From Segetibacter sp. 3557_3 (GTDB lineage Bacteria > Bacteroidota > Bacteroidia > Chitinophagales > Chitinophagaceae): a DNA stretch of 64,000 bases. The first letter of the stretch is position 1. Each line of letters begins with the position of its first letter. The stretch lies in NCBI RefSeq assembly GCF_004354985.1, contig NZ_SMSK01000007.1:186001-250000 (forward strand), written 5' to 3'. Shown in pieces: positions 35,156-43,904 of this stretch. The position numbers and the translations under genes are program-made. Under the pieces are notes generated by a model. The model was not told the DNA's origin, searched no databases, and saw only the letters and a program-made list of their open reading frames with translations.

Positions 35156-35581
35156 TTAAGGTTTGTTTACCTGAACTTTCCAGGTAATCTTTGTTCCGCC
35201 GCGGCGAAGTGTTTCGGCAACCGAACAATACTTATCAATGGATAATGCGCATGCGCGGTAAGCTTTATCCTCATCTATGTTGCCGCTAAGTTCGAAGTCG
35301 ATATTTACCGTCTCCCACAATGCAGGTTCTTTCCCTTTCTCCCGTTCACCTTCGATCCGCATTGCAAAACCTTCAATAACCTGCCGCTGCTTTTTTAAGA
35401 TTGAAACAACATCAATCCCACTGCAGCCACCGAGTGCCATCAGCACCGCTTGCATCGGGCGTGCACCATAATTGTTACCGCCAGTTTCGGCGCTGGTGTC
35501 AAGACGAACTACATGACCGTTTGTATCCGATGCTTCAAAGCCAAAGTCACCTTCAACCCTGTTTATTGAAATCGTAACCAT
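35156..35581 (-). CDS. OsmC family protein
   Basis: A 141-residue OsmC/YhfA-like protein. The family marks are GARPMQAVLMALGGCSGIDVVSILKKQR, with the conserved cysteine in GGCSG, and the late KAYRACALSIDKYCSVAETL with the second cysteine. OsmC proteins reduce organic hydroperoxides with a cysteine pair; the YhfA-like branch is less well characterised. It is 42 bases upstream of metZ and within the sulfur cluster, so a thiol-related role is plausible. A TACATTTG -7 element on the minus strand (35599-35606) lies just upstream. Confidence 0.88.
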   Translation of the reverse strand: MVTISINRVEGDFGFEASDTNGHVVRLDTSAETGGNNYGARPMQAVLMALGGCSGIDVVSILKKQRQVIEGFAMRIEGEREKGKEPALWETVNIDFELSGNIDEDKAYRACALSIDKYCSVAETLRRGGTKITWKVQVNKP

Positions 35582-35598
35582 CTGGTAGGCATTTTTTG

Positions 35599-35606
35599 CA
35601 AATGTA
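35599..35606 (-). promoter_or_regulatory. Candidate -7 element for the OsmC gene
   Basis: TACATTTG on the minus strand matches TAnnTTTG exactly and lies 18 bases before the ATG. No TTTG at the -33 spacing was found. Confidence 0.4.
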
Positions 35607-35681
35607 TTCGATCGGAACCATTTAAAGGGGCAGCCAATAATATTAATCGTATATCATATAAACCTGACTTTAGCCCAGGTG

Positions 35682-37217
35682 CTAGAAAATTCCCATGGAT
35701 TTAAAAAGTATACGCAGGCTCCATAATATGACCATTGCACCAACACAGATAAACATCGTTTTTAGTGGAAGTTTACCCGATAACCGGGCTGCCAAGGGTG
35801 CACCGACCACACCGCCAATAATCAACCCCAGGATAACCTGCCAATGACTCAGCCCGATTAAAGAAAAGAATGTTATGGCACTGGAGAGGGTAACAAAAAA
35901 TTCAGTGATGCTCACTGTTCCAATTACATAACGTGGTGTTCTGCCTTTTGATATCAGGGTGCTTGTTACCAGAGGTCCCCAGCCACCACCGCCAAACGAG
36001 TCCAGGAAACCACCTGCCCCCGCAAGCCAGCCTGCATGTTTAACCTTAGTTGGTTTTCTTTTCTTCCTGAAAGCGGTAAATAGAATCTTCAGTCCAAGTA
36101 TCAATGTGTAGCTAGCTAATATGGGCCTGATAAAAGGTGCATACTCATCACCGAACTTGCTGAGTAACCAGGCGCCAACCACCGCCCCGATTATCCCTGG
36201 TATGAGCAGAACCTTAAACAATTTCTTATTCACGTTCCCAAACCGGTAATGACTATAACCTGAAGCGGCACTGGAAAACATTTCAGCCGTGTGAATGCTT
36301 CCGCTTATTGCGGGGAGGTTGATCCCAATCGACAACAGCACTGTTGTACAAGTTACGCCATAGCCCATACCCAAAGCACCGTCGACCAACTGGGCCAGAA
36401 AGCCGGCAAGGATCATCAGGTAAAAATGTTTGTCGAGATTTTGGGAGACATCAACCAGCCCTCCCCAGATATCACGAAAGGGCACAAACGACAATACTAT
36501 GTGACCAAGCAGCATAAAGAAAAATGCAAAAACAAAGTAGGATGCAATACGCCGCCAACGGGTCTCCCCTTTTTTGTCCTGCTCGTCTTCCGTCGTCAGC
36601 ACCTTGGTAATTTTATTCAGCCTGTTTACCTTGGTGGTGAAGTCGCCACGCATTTTGTTGCGGATGGTTTCCATATTATCCAGCACTTCATTTAGTTCTG
36701 CCGGCAGTACTTCATTGAAAGTTTCCTTTAATCTTTTAGCAATCGTTGGGGACTTGCCATTTGTAGAGATCGCAATTTTAAGGTTTCCTTTTTTTACAAC
36801 GGAACTCAGGTAAAAATCGCACAGGTCGGGTTTATCAGCAACATTCACGAGCTTGCCCAATGCATGCGCTTCCAGGCGTATACGCTCGCTCGTGGGAATG
36901 TCATTTACAGCCGCGATGATAATATCAGCGCCTTCCAGGTCGTCGGTTTCATAAGGGCGTTCTATCATGACTACATTCTCATGCGCTTCAGCTGCTTTTC
37001 TCGTGTCGTCGCTATATAGCGTAGCTACCATGGTAACTTGTGTCGCCGGTGAGTTCTGCAATACAGCATGTAATTTCTCCAGTGCAACATAACCTCCGCC
37101 AATAATCAGCAAACGAAGTTTCTCGAGTTTGATAAAAACAGGGAACAGGTTATTACCCGGTTCACTTGTACTTAGATTAACCTGTTCTGCCACGGTTGCT
37201 GAATTAATTTCGTTCAT
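35682..37217 (-). CDS. Fusion of precorrin-2 dehydrogenase (siroheme synthase N-domain) and TauE/SafE (TSUP) permease
   Basis: A 511-residue protein from the ATG at 37217 (the frame reaches a TTG at 37241). Residues about 20-210 are a CysG N-terminal/Met8-like module: KLRLLIIGGGYVALEKL (NAD site), FYLSSVVKKGNLKIAISTNGKSP and AKRLKETFNEVLPAELNEVL. This oxidises precorrin-2 to sirohydrochlorin and may insert iron. After a charged linker, about 225-511 is a TSUP transporter with roughly eight membrane segments, including FLAQLVDGALGMGYGVT and the repeat GWLAGAGGFLDSFGGGGWGP. TSUP proteins move sulfite, sulfonates or sulfur-containing acids. Siroheme serves CysI, encoded nearby, so the fusion joins cofactor synthesis to sulfur-compound transport. 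The uroporphyrinogen methyltransferase that feeds it is the separate gene at 45838. Confidence 0.92.
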   Translation of the reverse strand: MNEINSATVAEQVNLSTSEPGNNLFPVFIKLEKLRLLIIGGGYVALEKLHAVLQNSPATQVTMVATLYSDDTRKAAEAHENVVMIERPYETDDLEGADIIIAAVNDIPTSERIRLEAHALGKLVNVADKPDLCDFYLSSVVKKGNLKIAISTNGKSPTIAKRLKETFNEVLPAELNEVLDNMETIRNKMRGDFTTKVNRLNKITKVLTTEDEQDKKGETRWRRIASYFVFAFFFMLLGHIVLSFVPFRDIWGGLVDVSQNLDKHFYLMILAGFLAQLVDGALGMGYGVTCTTVLLSIGINLPAISGSIHTAEMFSSAASGYSHYRFGNVNKKLFKVLLIPGIIGAVVGAWLLSKFGDEYAPFIRPILASYTLILGLKILFTAFRKKRKPTKVKHAGWLAGAGGFLDSFGGGGWGPLVTSTLISKGRTPRYVIGTVSITEFFVTLSSAITFFSLIGLSHWQVILGLIIGGVVGAPLAARLSGKLPLKTMFICVGAMVILWSLRILFKSMGIF

Positions 37218-37265
37218 ATAACTAATTGGTGCCGCTCCCAACCTGATTTGTTGGCAATGGCAAAT

Positions 37266-38048
37266 TTATTTCTTTCGGAGGTCAAGGTTGTGAAAATAAA
37301 AAACTCTTCCGGTATGTAACGACCGGTAATTGTTACCTGCGGGCAATTGCTGAAACAGGTTCATATATCCAAACTGCAGGTTATCGGTTTTATTTACCTG
37401 GTATTTAAATCCAACAAAAAAACGGTTCTGGTCGAAAGAATTATATACTACCTGTTTGCCAAAATTTATATGGACTTCATCATTTATTATAAAAGAAGTA
37501 CTGTTTGGTAAACTGGCGTTTTTTGTCAGCGGAATTTCATACATCAGGTTATACCTGATACGATAATTAAAACTGTATCCATCAGCAAGGGTAGAGTCGT
37601 TTAGTATTTTTCGCCTGTTTCTTTCCTCCAGCCTGATCCATTGCATCATGCGCTTATTACCATACTTCGTGTGCCACTGCACCTGTTGCCATGCCCGGTG
37701 TTCGGGTTGCGAGATATTTCGGTGGTTATCGGCGGGAAAATGATTAACAAACGCATATCCGGCCGTTAACTTAGTAGCGTCGTTGATGTAATACGTAACA
37801 CCAACACGGCCGATAGCCTGCGAAAGGTCGGTAAAGAAATCTTCTTTTGTACGCAGGTGAGCATCCAGCCAAAAACCCAATTTATTTGTTAGTCGTGTTT
37901 GATTAAAGTAACCAAGCCACACCTGTTGTTGATGCGCAGTATTCTTTTGTGCACCGGCGGTCAGGGATAGCATGATAGCAGGGCCGGATAGCAGGGCTAA
38001 TCGTACCTGGTTCATTCGTGGTAAATTCTGGAGTAATGTTTTAATCAT
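37266..38048 (-). CDS. DUF2490 outer-membrane beta-barrel-like protein
   Basis: From the ATG at 38048 this is a 260-residue protein with a signal peptide ending LTAGAQ. The longer frame (to 38207) runs back through a dispersed repeat and is unlikely. DUF2490 marks are QVWLGYFNQTRLTNKLGFW, TDLSQAIGRVGVTYYIN, KLTAGYAFVNHF, EHRAWQQVQWHTKYG, WIRLEERNR and LQFGYMNLFQ; alternating aromatic strands suggest an outer-membrane barrel. Function unknown. It lies 49 bases upstream of the precorrin-2 dehydrogenase/TSUP gene and downstream of tRNA-Cys. Confidence 0.87.
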   Translation of the reverse strand: MIKTLLQNLPRMNQVRLALLSGPAIMLSLTAGAQKNTAHQQQVWLGYFNQTRLTNKLGFWLDAHLRTKEDFFTDLSQAIGRVGVTYYINDATKLTAGYAFVNHFPADNHRNISQPEHRAWQQVQWHTKYGNKRMMQWIRLEERNRRKILNDSTLADGYSFNYRIRYNLMYEIPLTKNASLPNSTSFIINDEVHINFGKQVVYNSFDQNRFFVGFKYQVNKTDNLQFGYMNLFQQLPAGNNYRSLHTGRVFYFHNLDLRKK

Positions 38049-38103
38049 TGATCTTACGGTTCTGGTTAAATAATTAGATTCTGTTCGATGCATATTGATT
38101 TGC

Positions 38104-38170
38104 CGTACAAGAGTGCGACGCAACGATGCTAAATAGCGCTCGATTGCCGGGAGCATAAAAAAACAAACAC
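38104..38170 (+). repeat. Dispersed repeat copy
   Basis: GTACAAGAGTGCGACGCAAC followed by GATG, then TGCCGGGAGCATAAAAAAAC, matching the core and tail of copy C with only small differences. It lies between the DUF2490 gene and tRNA-Cys; clear terminal inverted repeats are missing. Confidence 0.65.
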
Positions 38171-38239
38171 TTGTATTCACGCAAAAGGAGTAGTGTAAAA
38201 ACACCACTCCGCTAAACGATTGCTTGCCGTTTATTGAAG

Positions 38240-38310
38240 ACGTTACGGGTGGATTCGAACCACCGTGAAAGGTTTTGCAGACCCCTGCCTAACCACTCGG
38301 CCACGCAACT
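38240..38310 (-). tRNA. tRNA-Cys (anticodon GCA)
   Basis: A 71-nt cloverleaf on the minus strand. D-stem GCC/GGC, anticodon stem GGGGT/ACCTT (two G-U pairs) with loop CTGCAAA giving anticodon GCA, T-stem GGTGG/CCACC with loop TTCGAAT, and discriminator U as expected for tRNA-Cys. In the acceptor stem, AGTTGCG pairs with CGTAACG except for an A1-G72 mismatch. CCA is not encoded. It sits inside the sulfur-assimilation cluster between the TonB receptor and DUF2490 genes. Confidence 0.9.
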
Positions 38311-38319
38311 GTATGATAT

Positions 38320-41286
38320 TTATTTATTCAGCAAACCATCAAAAGTTATAGCAGCATAATACAAACCTCCAATGGTTGGCCCTCCTGCATACTGGATATA
38401 TTTACGATTCAAAAGATTTGCTCCCCCAACTTTGATACTTGCTTTTACGTCGGGAATGTGATAAGTAACCTGGGCGTCTATGGTACTGTAAGCGTCTACC
38501 TGCCCATTCACCAACGGGCTTTCCCATAAGAATGCATCCTGCCATCTCCACACGATATTAACACCTAAGTTCTTTACAATCTCCCGGTTACCAACCGAGA
38601 GGTTCGTGGCCCACTTTGGCGTATTGAAGCCGGTTACAAACACGTCCTTTTGCTTGTTCTCCGTGATGTTGTTGTAGTTGATGTTTCCCGAAATGGTGAA
38701 CTTCTTATAAAAGTTATAGTTCACGCCAAGTGATGACCCATAATTCCGGTAATTGTTTCTTGCGTTGGTGTATACGCGGTAACGGGTTTGCTGCGCGTCG
38801 CGGTTTGCTGCTACCATCGCGATTACCGCTTCGTCAGTACCAACCTTTACCGTATTATTTTTGGGAACAGATACTTCTACCTGCCCGAGAAAACCATTGT
38901 AAACATTACTGTAAGCATCGATATCGAGAACAAGCTTGTTATTCAGCAGCACACTTTTATAGCCTACCTCAAAAGAATTGATTCGCTCGGGGCGGGTTGC
39001 CGTAAGGTTCGTGGGGTCGAGCAGGTTCCTGTTTTTTAACGCAGCATCATTTACGGCGAGACCAGCAGCACGATCTTTATTTACCGCCGCATTAAATTCA
39101 TTGATCGAGGTAAGGGTATAAGAGTTATCAAGGTATCCAAGACCTTCATTGATATACGGCAATCCACCAACCCGGCGAATGTTTCCATTGTTTACAAAAG
39201 ACAACGCTTCAAACAGGGCGGGAAAGCGATAGCCGTTTTGAAAGGAGGCGCGCAGGTTATGCTTTTGTGCGATGGTATAAACTGCTGCAACTCTCGGGTT
39301 AATCTTTGGTTCAAACTCAGGGTTATAATCGAGGCGTAACGATCCAAAAAGTTTCAGGCGCTCATCGAAGAAAGTTTTTGTTGCCTGTACAAACCCGCCA
39401 TATTTCTTGTAGTAAACATTTTCCCCGAAACCTCCATCTGCCAAAGCCTTATTCCTGTCTGCAGCGGGTCGTTTAAAATCAACAAAATTGTTTCCATCAG
39501 GTATCACCTCGTAAATTCTGGCATCAGCACCCACCAGGAGATTGAAAAATTTGATCTTGTTGGAAAGGTCCCACTGTGCATCGGTGTGGTAAACCCGGCT
39601 CATTTGCCGCAACCATGCTCCACCGGTTGCCGGGGCCCCGGCGATAACCGCACCATTGTCCCAGTTGTTGATCTTAACTATTGTATTCTTCAACCTGTTG
39701 AATTCCGGTGTACCCGGTTCAACCCGGCTATTGTCTGCGTCGGCCCGTGCCAACTTCAATGCCGTAGCCAGGTCGGTGCCATTATTGATTGCGGTTTGTA
39801 AAGCACTTTTAAACCTGCCTGCCCAAACAGCATTTGTTCCGCCGCTGCTGATATCAAGGTTATCAACAAGCGGTTTGATGTTGTAAGAGTCCCCGGTGTT
39901 TTCAACCGATACATATGAGCGTATAAAATAGTTATGACCCTTGAGCTCGAGCTTATGATTTTGAACCACTACATTATCGAGCTGAATTTTGTTTCCGCGT
40001 TGAAAAACCCCGTCCATCTTACCTACCCGGTAGGTATAAGAAAGTTCAGCATTATCATTAAGCCGGTAGTGCAATGCAGCATCGACTTTCAGGTTGTCAA
40101 CGGTTGGACTAACCACATCTTTTTCCCAGTAACCGGTCCGCCGAACGATAATGCTTTGATTACTGCCCCGACCTGGAATATTGTTGATACCACTAATGGT
40201 TACCGCGTTGCTCCCATTGTCGTCGCCGTACTTGTTCCATGCATCGTAAGCAGGATTGTTTTCAATGCCATTCAATTCAGGAAAACCCGGATTGGCAGTA
40301 TTAAGGGTGTTAGGATTTTGGTCGGTGGTGGTGTTCGAGAGCCAATCGGTGCCCCGCATATAGCTGGCGTTGATCTTAAATGCAAACTTGTTGTTGAACG
40401 CTTTTGCATAACGTATCGCGGTCTCCGTAAGATTGCTTAATTCTCTTCCGGTACCACCTGTGTGGTTAAGCCCGGTTTTAGAATATATACTTAAACCCTG
40501 GTATAAAAACGGGCTTTTGGTAATCAGGTTTGCCATCCCGTTTATCGCATTCATACCGTAAAGCGCTGAGGCTGCACCAGGCGTAATTTCTACGCTGGCA
40601 ATGTCGAGTTCGGTCGGGCCAATTGCATTACCCAGGGGAACACCAAGCGTTGCCGCCTGCATGTCTACCCCGTCTACCAGTTGCATAAACCGGAAGTTAT
40701 TTGGGATATTGAATCCTCTTGTATTGGGCACTTTAAACGTCAGGCTCGAGGTAGTCATTTGTACCCCTTTTACGTTTTCAAGGGCGTCGTAAAAGCTGGG
40801 TGCGGGAGATTCCCTGATTGCCCTGATATCCAACTTCTCGATAGCAACGGGTGATTTCAATATGCTCTCTGCTACACGCGATGCGGTAACCACGACCTCT
40901 TTACCAAGCATAGTTTGCGTAACTAAAGCAATATTCAGTTTAGAGGCTATACTCGTTACTTCAAACTCCTGTTGCTGAAAGCCGATGGAAGAAAAGACGA
41001 GCGTAAGCGGAAACTTATTTTTGGTGCGAATAACAAACTCACCCGAATTACCGGTGATTGTACCCGCAATGGTACCCTTAATCTGCACACTTACCCCGCC
41101 AAGGGCTTCCTTGCTTTGTTCATTAATAACCTTACCGGAGATTTCAATAATGTTAGTGCCCTGTGCGCTGACGACAGAAGTACAAAAATTAAGAACAATA
41201 AAACTGAGGGCTGCAACAAGTATACGTTGTACGTAATGGGTGCGCAAGTCTAAAGTTGTGTTGGCTGTTGAAGCACTTTGTTCCAT
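38320..41286 (-). CDS. TonB-dependent outer-membrane receptor
   Basis: A 988-residue receptor. After the signal region (to about residue 42, SVVSAQ) there is a carboxypeptidase-regulatory-like domain (about 45-125: ISGKVINEQSKEALGGVSVQIKG), a plug domain (about 130-255: KEVVVTASRVAESILKSP, NTRGFNIPNNFRFMQLVDGV, IEITPGAASALYGMNAINGMANL) and a long beta barrel ending with an aromatic-rich GGPTIGGLYYAAITFDGLLNK. It takes up a ligand across the outer membrane using TonB energy. Not a SusC with a SusD partner, since no SusD gene follows. Its position beside the Rrf2 regulator and cys genes suggests a sulfur-containing ligand such as a sulfonate or sulfate ester, which is inference. A well-formed promoter with an overlapping palindrome lies at 41468-41516. 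Confidence 0.93.
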   Translation of the reverse strand: MEQSASTANTTLDLRTHYVQRILVAALSFIVLNFCTSVVSAQGTNIIEISGKVINEQSKEALGGVSVQIKGTIAGTITGNSGEFVIRTKNKFPLTLVFSSIGFQQQEFEVTSIASKLNIALVTQTMLGKEVVVTASRVAESILKSPVAIEKLDIRAIRESPAPSFYDALENVKGVQMTTSSLTFKVPNTRGFNIPNNFRFMQLVDGVDMQAATLGVPLGNAIGPTELDIASVEITPGAASALYGMNAINGMANLITKSPFLYQGLSIYSKTGLNHTGGTGRELSNLTETAIRYAKAFNNKFAFKINASYMRGTDWLSNTTTDQNPNTLNTANPGFPELNGIENNPAYDAWNKYGDDNGSNAVTISGINNIPGRGSNQSIIVRRTGYWEKDVVSPTVDNLKVDAALHYRLNDNAELSYTYRVGKMDGVFQRGNKIQLDNVVVQNHKLELKGHNYFIRSYVSVENTGDSYNIKPLVDNLDISSGGTNAVWAGRFKSALQTAINNGTDLATALKLARADADNSRVEPGTPEFNRLKNTIVKINNWDNGAVIAGAPATGGAWLRQMSRVYHTDAQWDLSNKIKFFNLLVGADARIYEVIPDGNNFVDFKRPAADRNKALADGGFGENVYYKKYGGFVQATKTFFDERLKLFGSLRLDYNPEFEPKINPRVAAVYTIAQKHNLRASFQNGYRFPALFEALSFVNNGNIRRVGGLPYINEGLGYLDNSYTLTSINEFNAAVNKDRAAGLAVNDAALKNRNLLDPTNLTATRPERINSFEVGYKSVLLNNKLVLDIDAYSNVYNGFLGQVEVSVPKNNTVKVGTDEAVIAMVAANRDAQQTRYRVYTNARNNYRNYGSSLGVNYNFYKKFTISGNINYNNITENKQKDVFVTGFNTPKWATNLSVGNREIVKNLGVNIVWRWQDAFLWESPLVNGQVDAYSTIDAQVTYHIPDVKASIKVGGANLLNRKYIQYAGGPTIGGLYYAAITFDGLLNK

Positions 41287-41467
41287 GTAACTGTAAGCTT
41301 TTTTAAGGTGGGAATGATTTTCTAGAGAACGCGGCTTCCACAGCAGGGCGGAAAAACAATAAACAGCTTTGTTATAGAAGACATATGAAATTATCGTTGG
41401 TAATAGAAACTAATCATATTCACATGGGAGGCAGCTCAGCAACTAGTTAGCAGGAGTGAGATATAAA

Positions 41468-41486
41468 GTCTACTAATTAGGTAGAC
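41468..41486. promoter_or_regulatory. Candidate Rrf2 operator palindrome
   Basis: GTCTACTAATTAGGTAGAC has perfect 6-base arms (GTCTAC/GTAGAC) around an AT-rich centre. Its last base is the first base of the -7 element on the minus strand, so it covers the start site: a classic repressor position. The nearest regulator gene, an Rrf2 protein, is 170 bases away, and Rrf2 proteins bind palindromes of about this size. Assignment is inference. Confidence 0.6.
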
Positions 41487-41516
41487 AAATGTATAGCCCA
41501 AAAGTATTCCTGCAAA
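41486..41516 (-). promoter_or_regulatory. Sigma-A type promoter of the TonB-receptor gene
   Basis: On the minus strand, TTTG (-33, at 41516-41513) is followed by exactly 19 bases and then TACATTTG (-7, at 41493-41486), a perfect fit to the Bacteroidota TTTG-N19-TAnnTTTG form. This is the best promoter in the window and it reads into the TonB-receptor gene. Confidence 0.7.
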
Positions 41517-41655
41517 ATTTTTTATGATTTTTGTTGAATTGTTTTTTGTAAGAAATTAAATGGAGGGAAACGATTTAATTAGGAGGGCACACTAACGCAG
41601 GCATGCATTGCGCGCCTTACCAGGAAGGTAAATTAGAAAGGGTTAAAACGGAAGC

Positions 41656-42090
41656 CTAGATACACGGTGTTTTTGCCAGCGATGTACCCGCAATATCGGC
41701 AACCGTACTTGTTTCAAGAATGGCTAGCGAGGCATCACGAACATCTTTCATCACTTTGTTTAAACCACAACACGTTTCTTCACAGCCCTTACATTTTGTA
41801 TACCAGTTCAGGCTCACGCATGGCAGCAATGCGATCGGACCATCAAGTAGTCGCATAACAGAAGAGAGCTTGATGTCTGCCGGTTGCTTTGCAAAGTAGT
41901 ACCCTCCGCCTTTTCCTTTTTTGCTTTCGAGCAAACCGGCTTTGCGCAATTGTAATAAAATGTTTTCAAGAAACTTTATGGGAATAAGCTTTTGCTCAGA
42001 GATTTCCGCGATCAATACCGGCCTGTTGTGTTGTTGCTGCGCCATGTACATTAGCGCCTGGAAAGCATATTGCGTTTTCATCGAAAGCAT
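41656..42090 (-). CDS. Rrf2 family transcriptional regulator
   Basis: A 144-residue Rrf2 regulator. The N-terminal winged helix is typical (SMKTQYAFQALMYMAQQQ, VLIAEISEQKLIPIKFLENI, LLESKKGKGGGYYFAK). The effector region holds a cysteine cluster CVSLNWYTKCKGCEETCCGL (five Cys) that could bind an iron-sulfur cluster or sense thiols, as in IscR, NsrR and CymR relatives. It lies between cysI and the TonB receptor on the same strand, so it probably controls sulfur assimilation. A palindrome in the receptor promoter is its likely target. A second ATG three codons in could also be the start (MKTQYAF). Confidence 0.92.
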   Translation of the reverse strand: MLSMKTQYAFQALMYMAQQQHNRPVLIAEISEQKLIPIKFLENILLQLRKAGLLESKKGKGGGYYFAKQPADIKLSSVMRLLDGPIALLPCVSLNWYTKCKGCEETCCGLNKVMKDVRDASLAILETSTVADIAGTSLAKTPCI

Positions 42091-42235
42091 AGTCCGGTAA
42101 TTTAACTGCGGAAATTAGCAAAATATAATACATCTCATGCAGTGTATGGTTGTAAGCGATCAATTATAACATAATCATCGTCTTCCAACCCTTTACTCCA
42201 CGACCCCCAATCGTATGCTTCAACGCTTTCAGATA

Positions 42236-43894
42236 TTACACAAGCTGCTTTCTCCGTGCAAAATCTCCAAACTTCTCAGCTGTAAAACGTTCACGGCTAA
42301 AACGCTCAAAAACCTGGTCGAGCTCAAGAAGGATTGCTTCCTCATCCAGGTTTTCCTTATATACCCGGTTAAGGCGCTCGCCTTCATGATCGCCACCAAG
42401 GTGAAGGTTATACCTGCCGGGACCTGTTCCAACAAAACCAATTTCAGATATATAGCTCCGCCCGCAACCATTTGGGCAGCCGGTCATCCGGGTAATAATG
42501 TTCTCGTTAGTAAGCCCGTGTTTTTCAAGCAATGGTTCTATTTTAGAAAGCAGGCTTGGCAAATAACGTTGTGCCTCTGCAAGCGCAAGCGGGCAGGTAG
42601 GTAAGGCTACGCACGCTATGGCATTTTTACGTAATGCCGATGCACCATTGGTATGTTCGATTATTTTGAACTCCTGTAAAATTGAATCGATCAATGCTTT
42701 ATCAGCAGGTTGAACATCGCTGATGATTACATTTTGATTGGTCGTAAACCTGAATGTTACTTTCCCTGTTTTTGCAACCTGCAACAGGGCTTCTTTTAAA
42801 GCAACCTGCTCATCATCTAATATCCGACCATTTTCTACAAATACGGTATAGTACCAAAGGCCTTCATGGTTTTGCTCCCATCCATAATAATCCGTCCGGC
42901 TGTTAAATTCCGCAATACGTGGGTCTTCAAATTTAAAGCCCATACGCTCTTCCACTTCAGCTCTATACTTCTTTACACCAAGGCGGTCGACCGTATATTT
43001 CAGACGGGCCATCTTGCGATCACTACGATTGCCGTAATCACGCTGTACAGTAAGTATCTCGTAAATCGCTTTTAGTGTTTTATCGCCCGCTTCCACAAAG
43101 CCAATTACCGTTGCAAGTCGCGCATAGGTTTCCGGATTACCATGGGTTGTAGACAAGCCTCCACCGATTGCTACGTTAAATCCTTTTAGTTGATTATCCT
43201 GTATTATCGCAATTAACCCTATGTCATTTCCATAAACGTCTACATCATTATTTGGCGGTATAGCAATCGCAATTTTAAACTTGCGGGGCATATACCTTTC
43301 CTGGTATAATGGGTCAACTTCTTCCTTGCGGTCATACACCTTTTCATCATCCAGCCAGATCTCGTACCATGCTTTTGTTTTCGGCATTAACAAGGTGCTA
43401 ATCTTGTCTGCATAAGCAAAAATCTCTTCGTGAATAGCAGATTGCTTTGGATGTGCACTACATAAAACGTTCCTGTTGATATCGCCGCAGGTGGCAATGG
43501 AATCAAGTTTTGCCGCATTAAATGCCTGCATAGTTGGCTTGATCTTCGACTTATAGATGCCGTGTAACTGTATCGTTTGGCGGGTAGTAATTTTGATCAC
43601 ACCGGTTGAATGTTCGCCGGCTACGTCGTGCATTGCGATCCATTGATCAGCTGTTAAGAAACCACCAGGTAAACGCAGGCGTACCATGAACGTGTAAAGG
43701 CGGTCTAGCTTTTTTGCAGCCCGCTCTTCGCGTCTGTCACGATCATCCTGCTGGTACATGCCATGGAACTTGATCAGTGCCTGGTCATCTTCGCGGATGG
43801 CTCCTGTAAGTTCATCGGACAAACTCTCTGTAATCGATCCACGCAAACCCAGGCTGCTCTCCTTTACTTTCTCTATATGCGATAAATTGCTCAT
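42236..43894 (-). CDS. cysI: Sulfite reductase hemoprotein subunit
   Basis: A 552-residue assimilatory sulfite reductase beta subunit from the ATG at 43894 (MSNLSHIEKVKESSLGLRG). The upstream extension to 43975 passes through a dispersed repeat and is not expected to be coding. It reduces sulfite to sulfide with six electrons, using siroheme and a 4Fe-4S cluster. Cluster ligands are in IACVALPTCPLALAEAQ and TRMTGCPNGCGRSYISEIGF (C-x5-C and C-x3-C); substrate residues are in the repeats FMVRLRLPGGFL, GVIKITTRQTIQLHGI and ATCGDINRNVLCSAHP. Partner CysJ is encoded just upstream at 44077-45786. Confidence 0.94.
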   Translation of the reverse strand: MSNLSHIEKVKESSLGLRGSITESLSDELTGAIREDDQALIKFHGMYQQDDRDRREERAAKKLDRLYTFMVRLRLPGGFLTADQWIAMHDVAGEHSTGVIKITTRQTIQLHGIYKSKIKPTMQAFNAAKLDSIATCGDINRNVLCSAHPKQSAIHEEIFAYADKISTLLMPKTKAWYEIWLDDEKVYDRKEEVDPLYQERYMPRKFKIAIAIPPNNDVDVYGNDIGLIAIIQDNQLKGFNVAIGGGLSTTHGNPETYARLATVIGFVEAGDKTLKAIYEILTVQRDYGNRSDRKMARLKYTVDRLGVKKYRAEVEERMGFKFEDPRIAEFNSRTDYYGWEQNHEGLWYYTVFVENGRILDDEQVALKEALLQVAKTGKVTFRFTTNQNVIISDVQPADKALIDSILQEFKIIEHTNGASALRKNAIACVALPTCPLALAEAQRYLPSLLSKIEPLLEKHGLTNENIITRMTGCPNGCGRSYISEIGFVGTGPGRYNLHLGGDHEGERLNRVYKENLDEEAILLELDQVFERFSRERFTAEKFGDFARRKQLV

Positions 43895-43904
43895 GATTAT
43901 ATGT

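Larger units (their letters stand above)
41287..41655. other. Intergenic region between Rrf2 gene and TonB-receptor gene
   Basis: About 370 bases. It holds the receptor promoter and a 19-base palindrome (41468-41486). The leader from the promoter to the receptor ATG is about 180 bases; I saw no obvious riboswitch fold in it. The part next to the Rrf2 stop (41520-41650) is AT-rich with no recognised signal. Confidence 0.6.

Noticed and set aside
38049-38207. N-terminal extension of the DUF2490 protein
   Set aside because: The extension translates a dispersed repeat, and the internal ATG at 38048 gives a proper signal peptide.
38320-41286. TonB receptor as a SusC of a polysaccharide utilisation locus
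   Set aside because: No SusD-like gene is next to it, and it sits in a sulfur-assimilation cluster.
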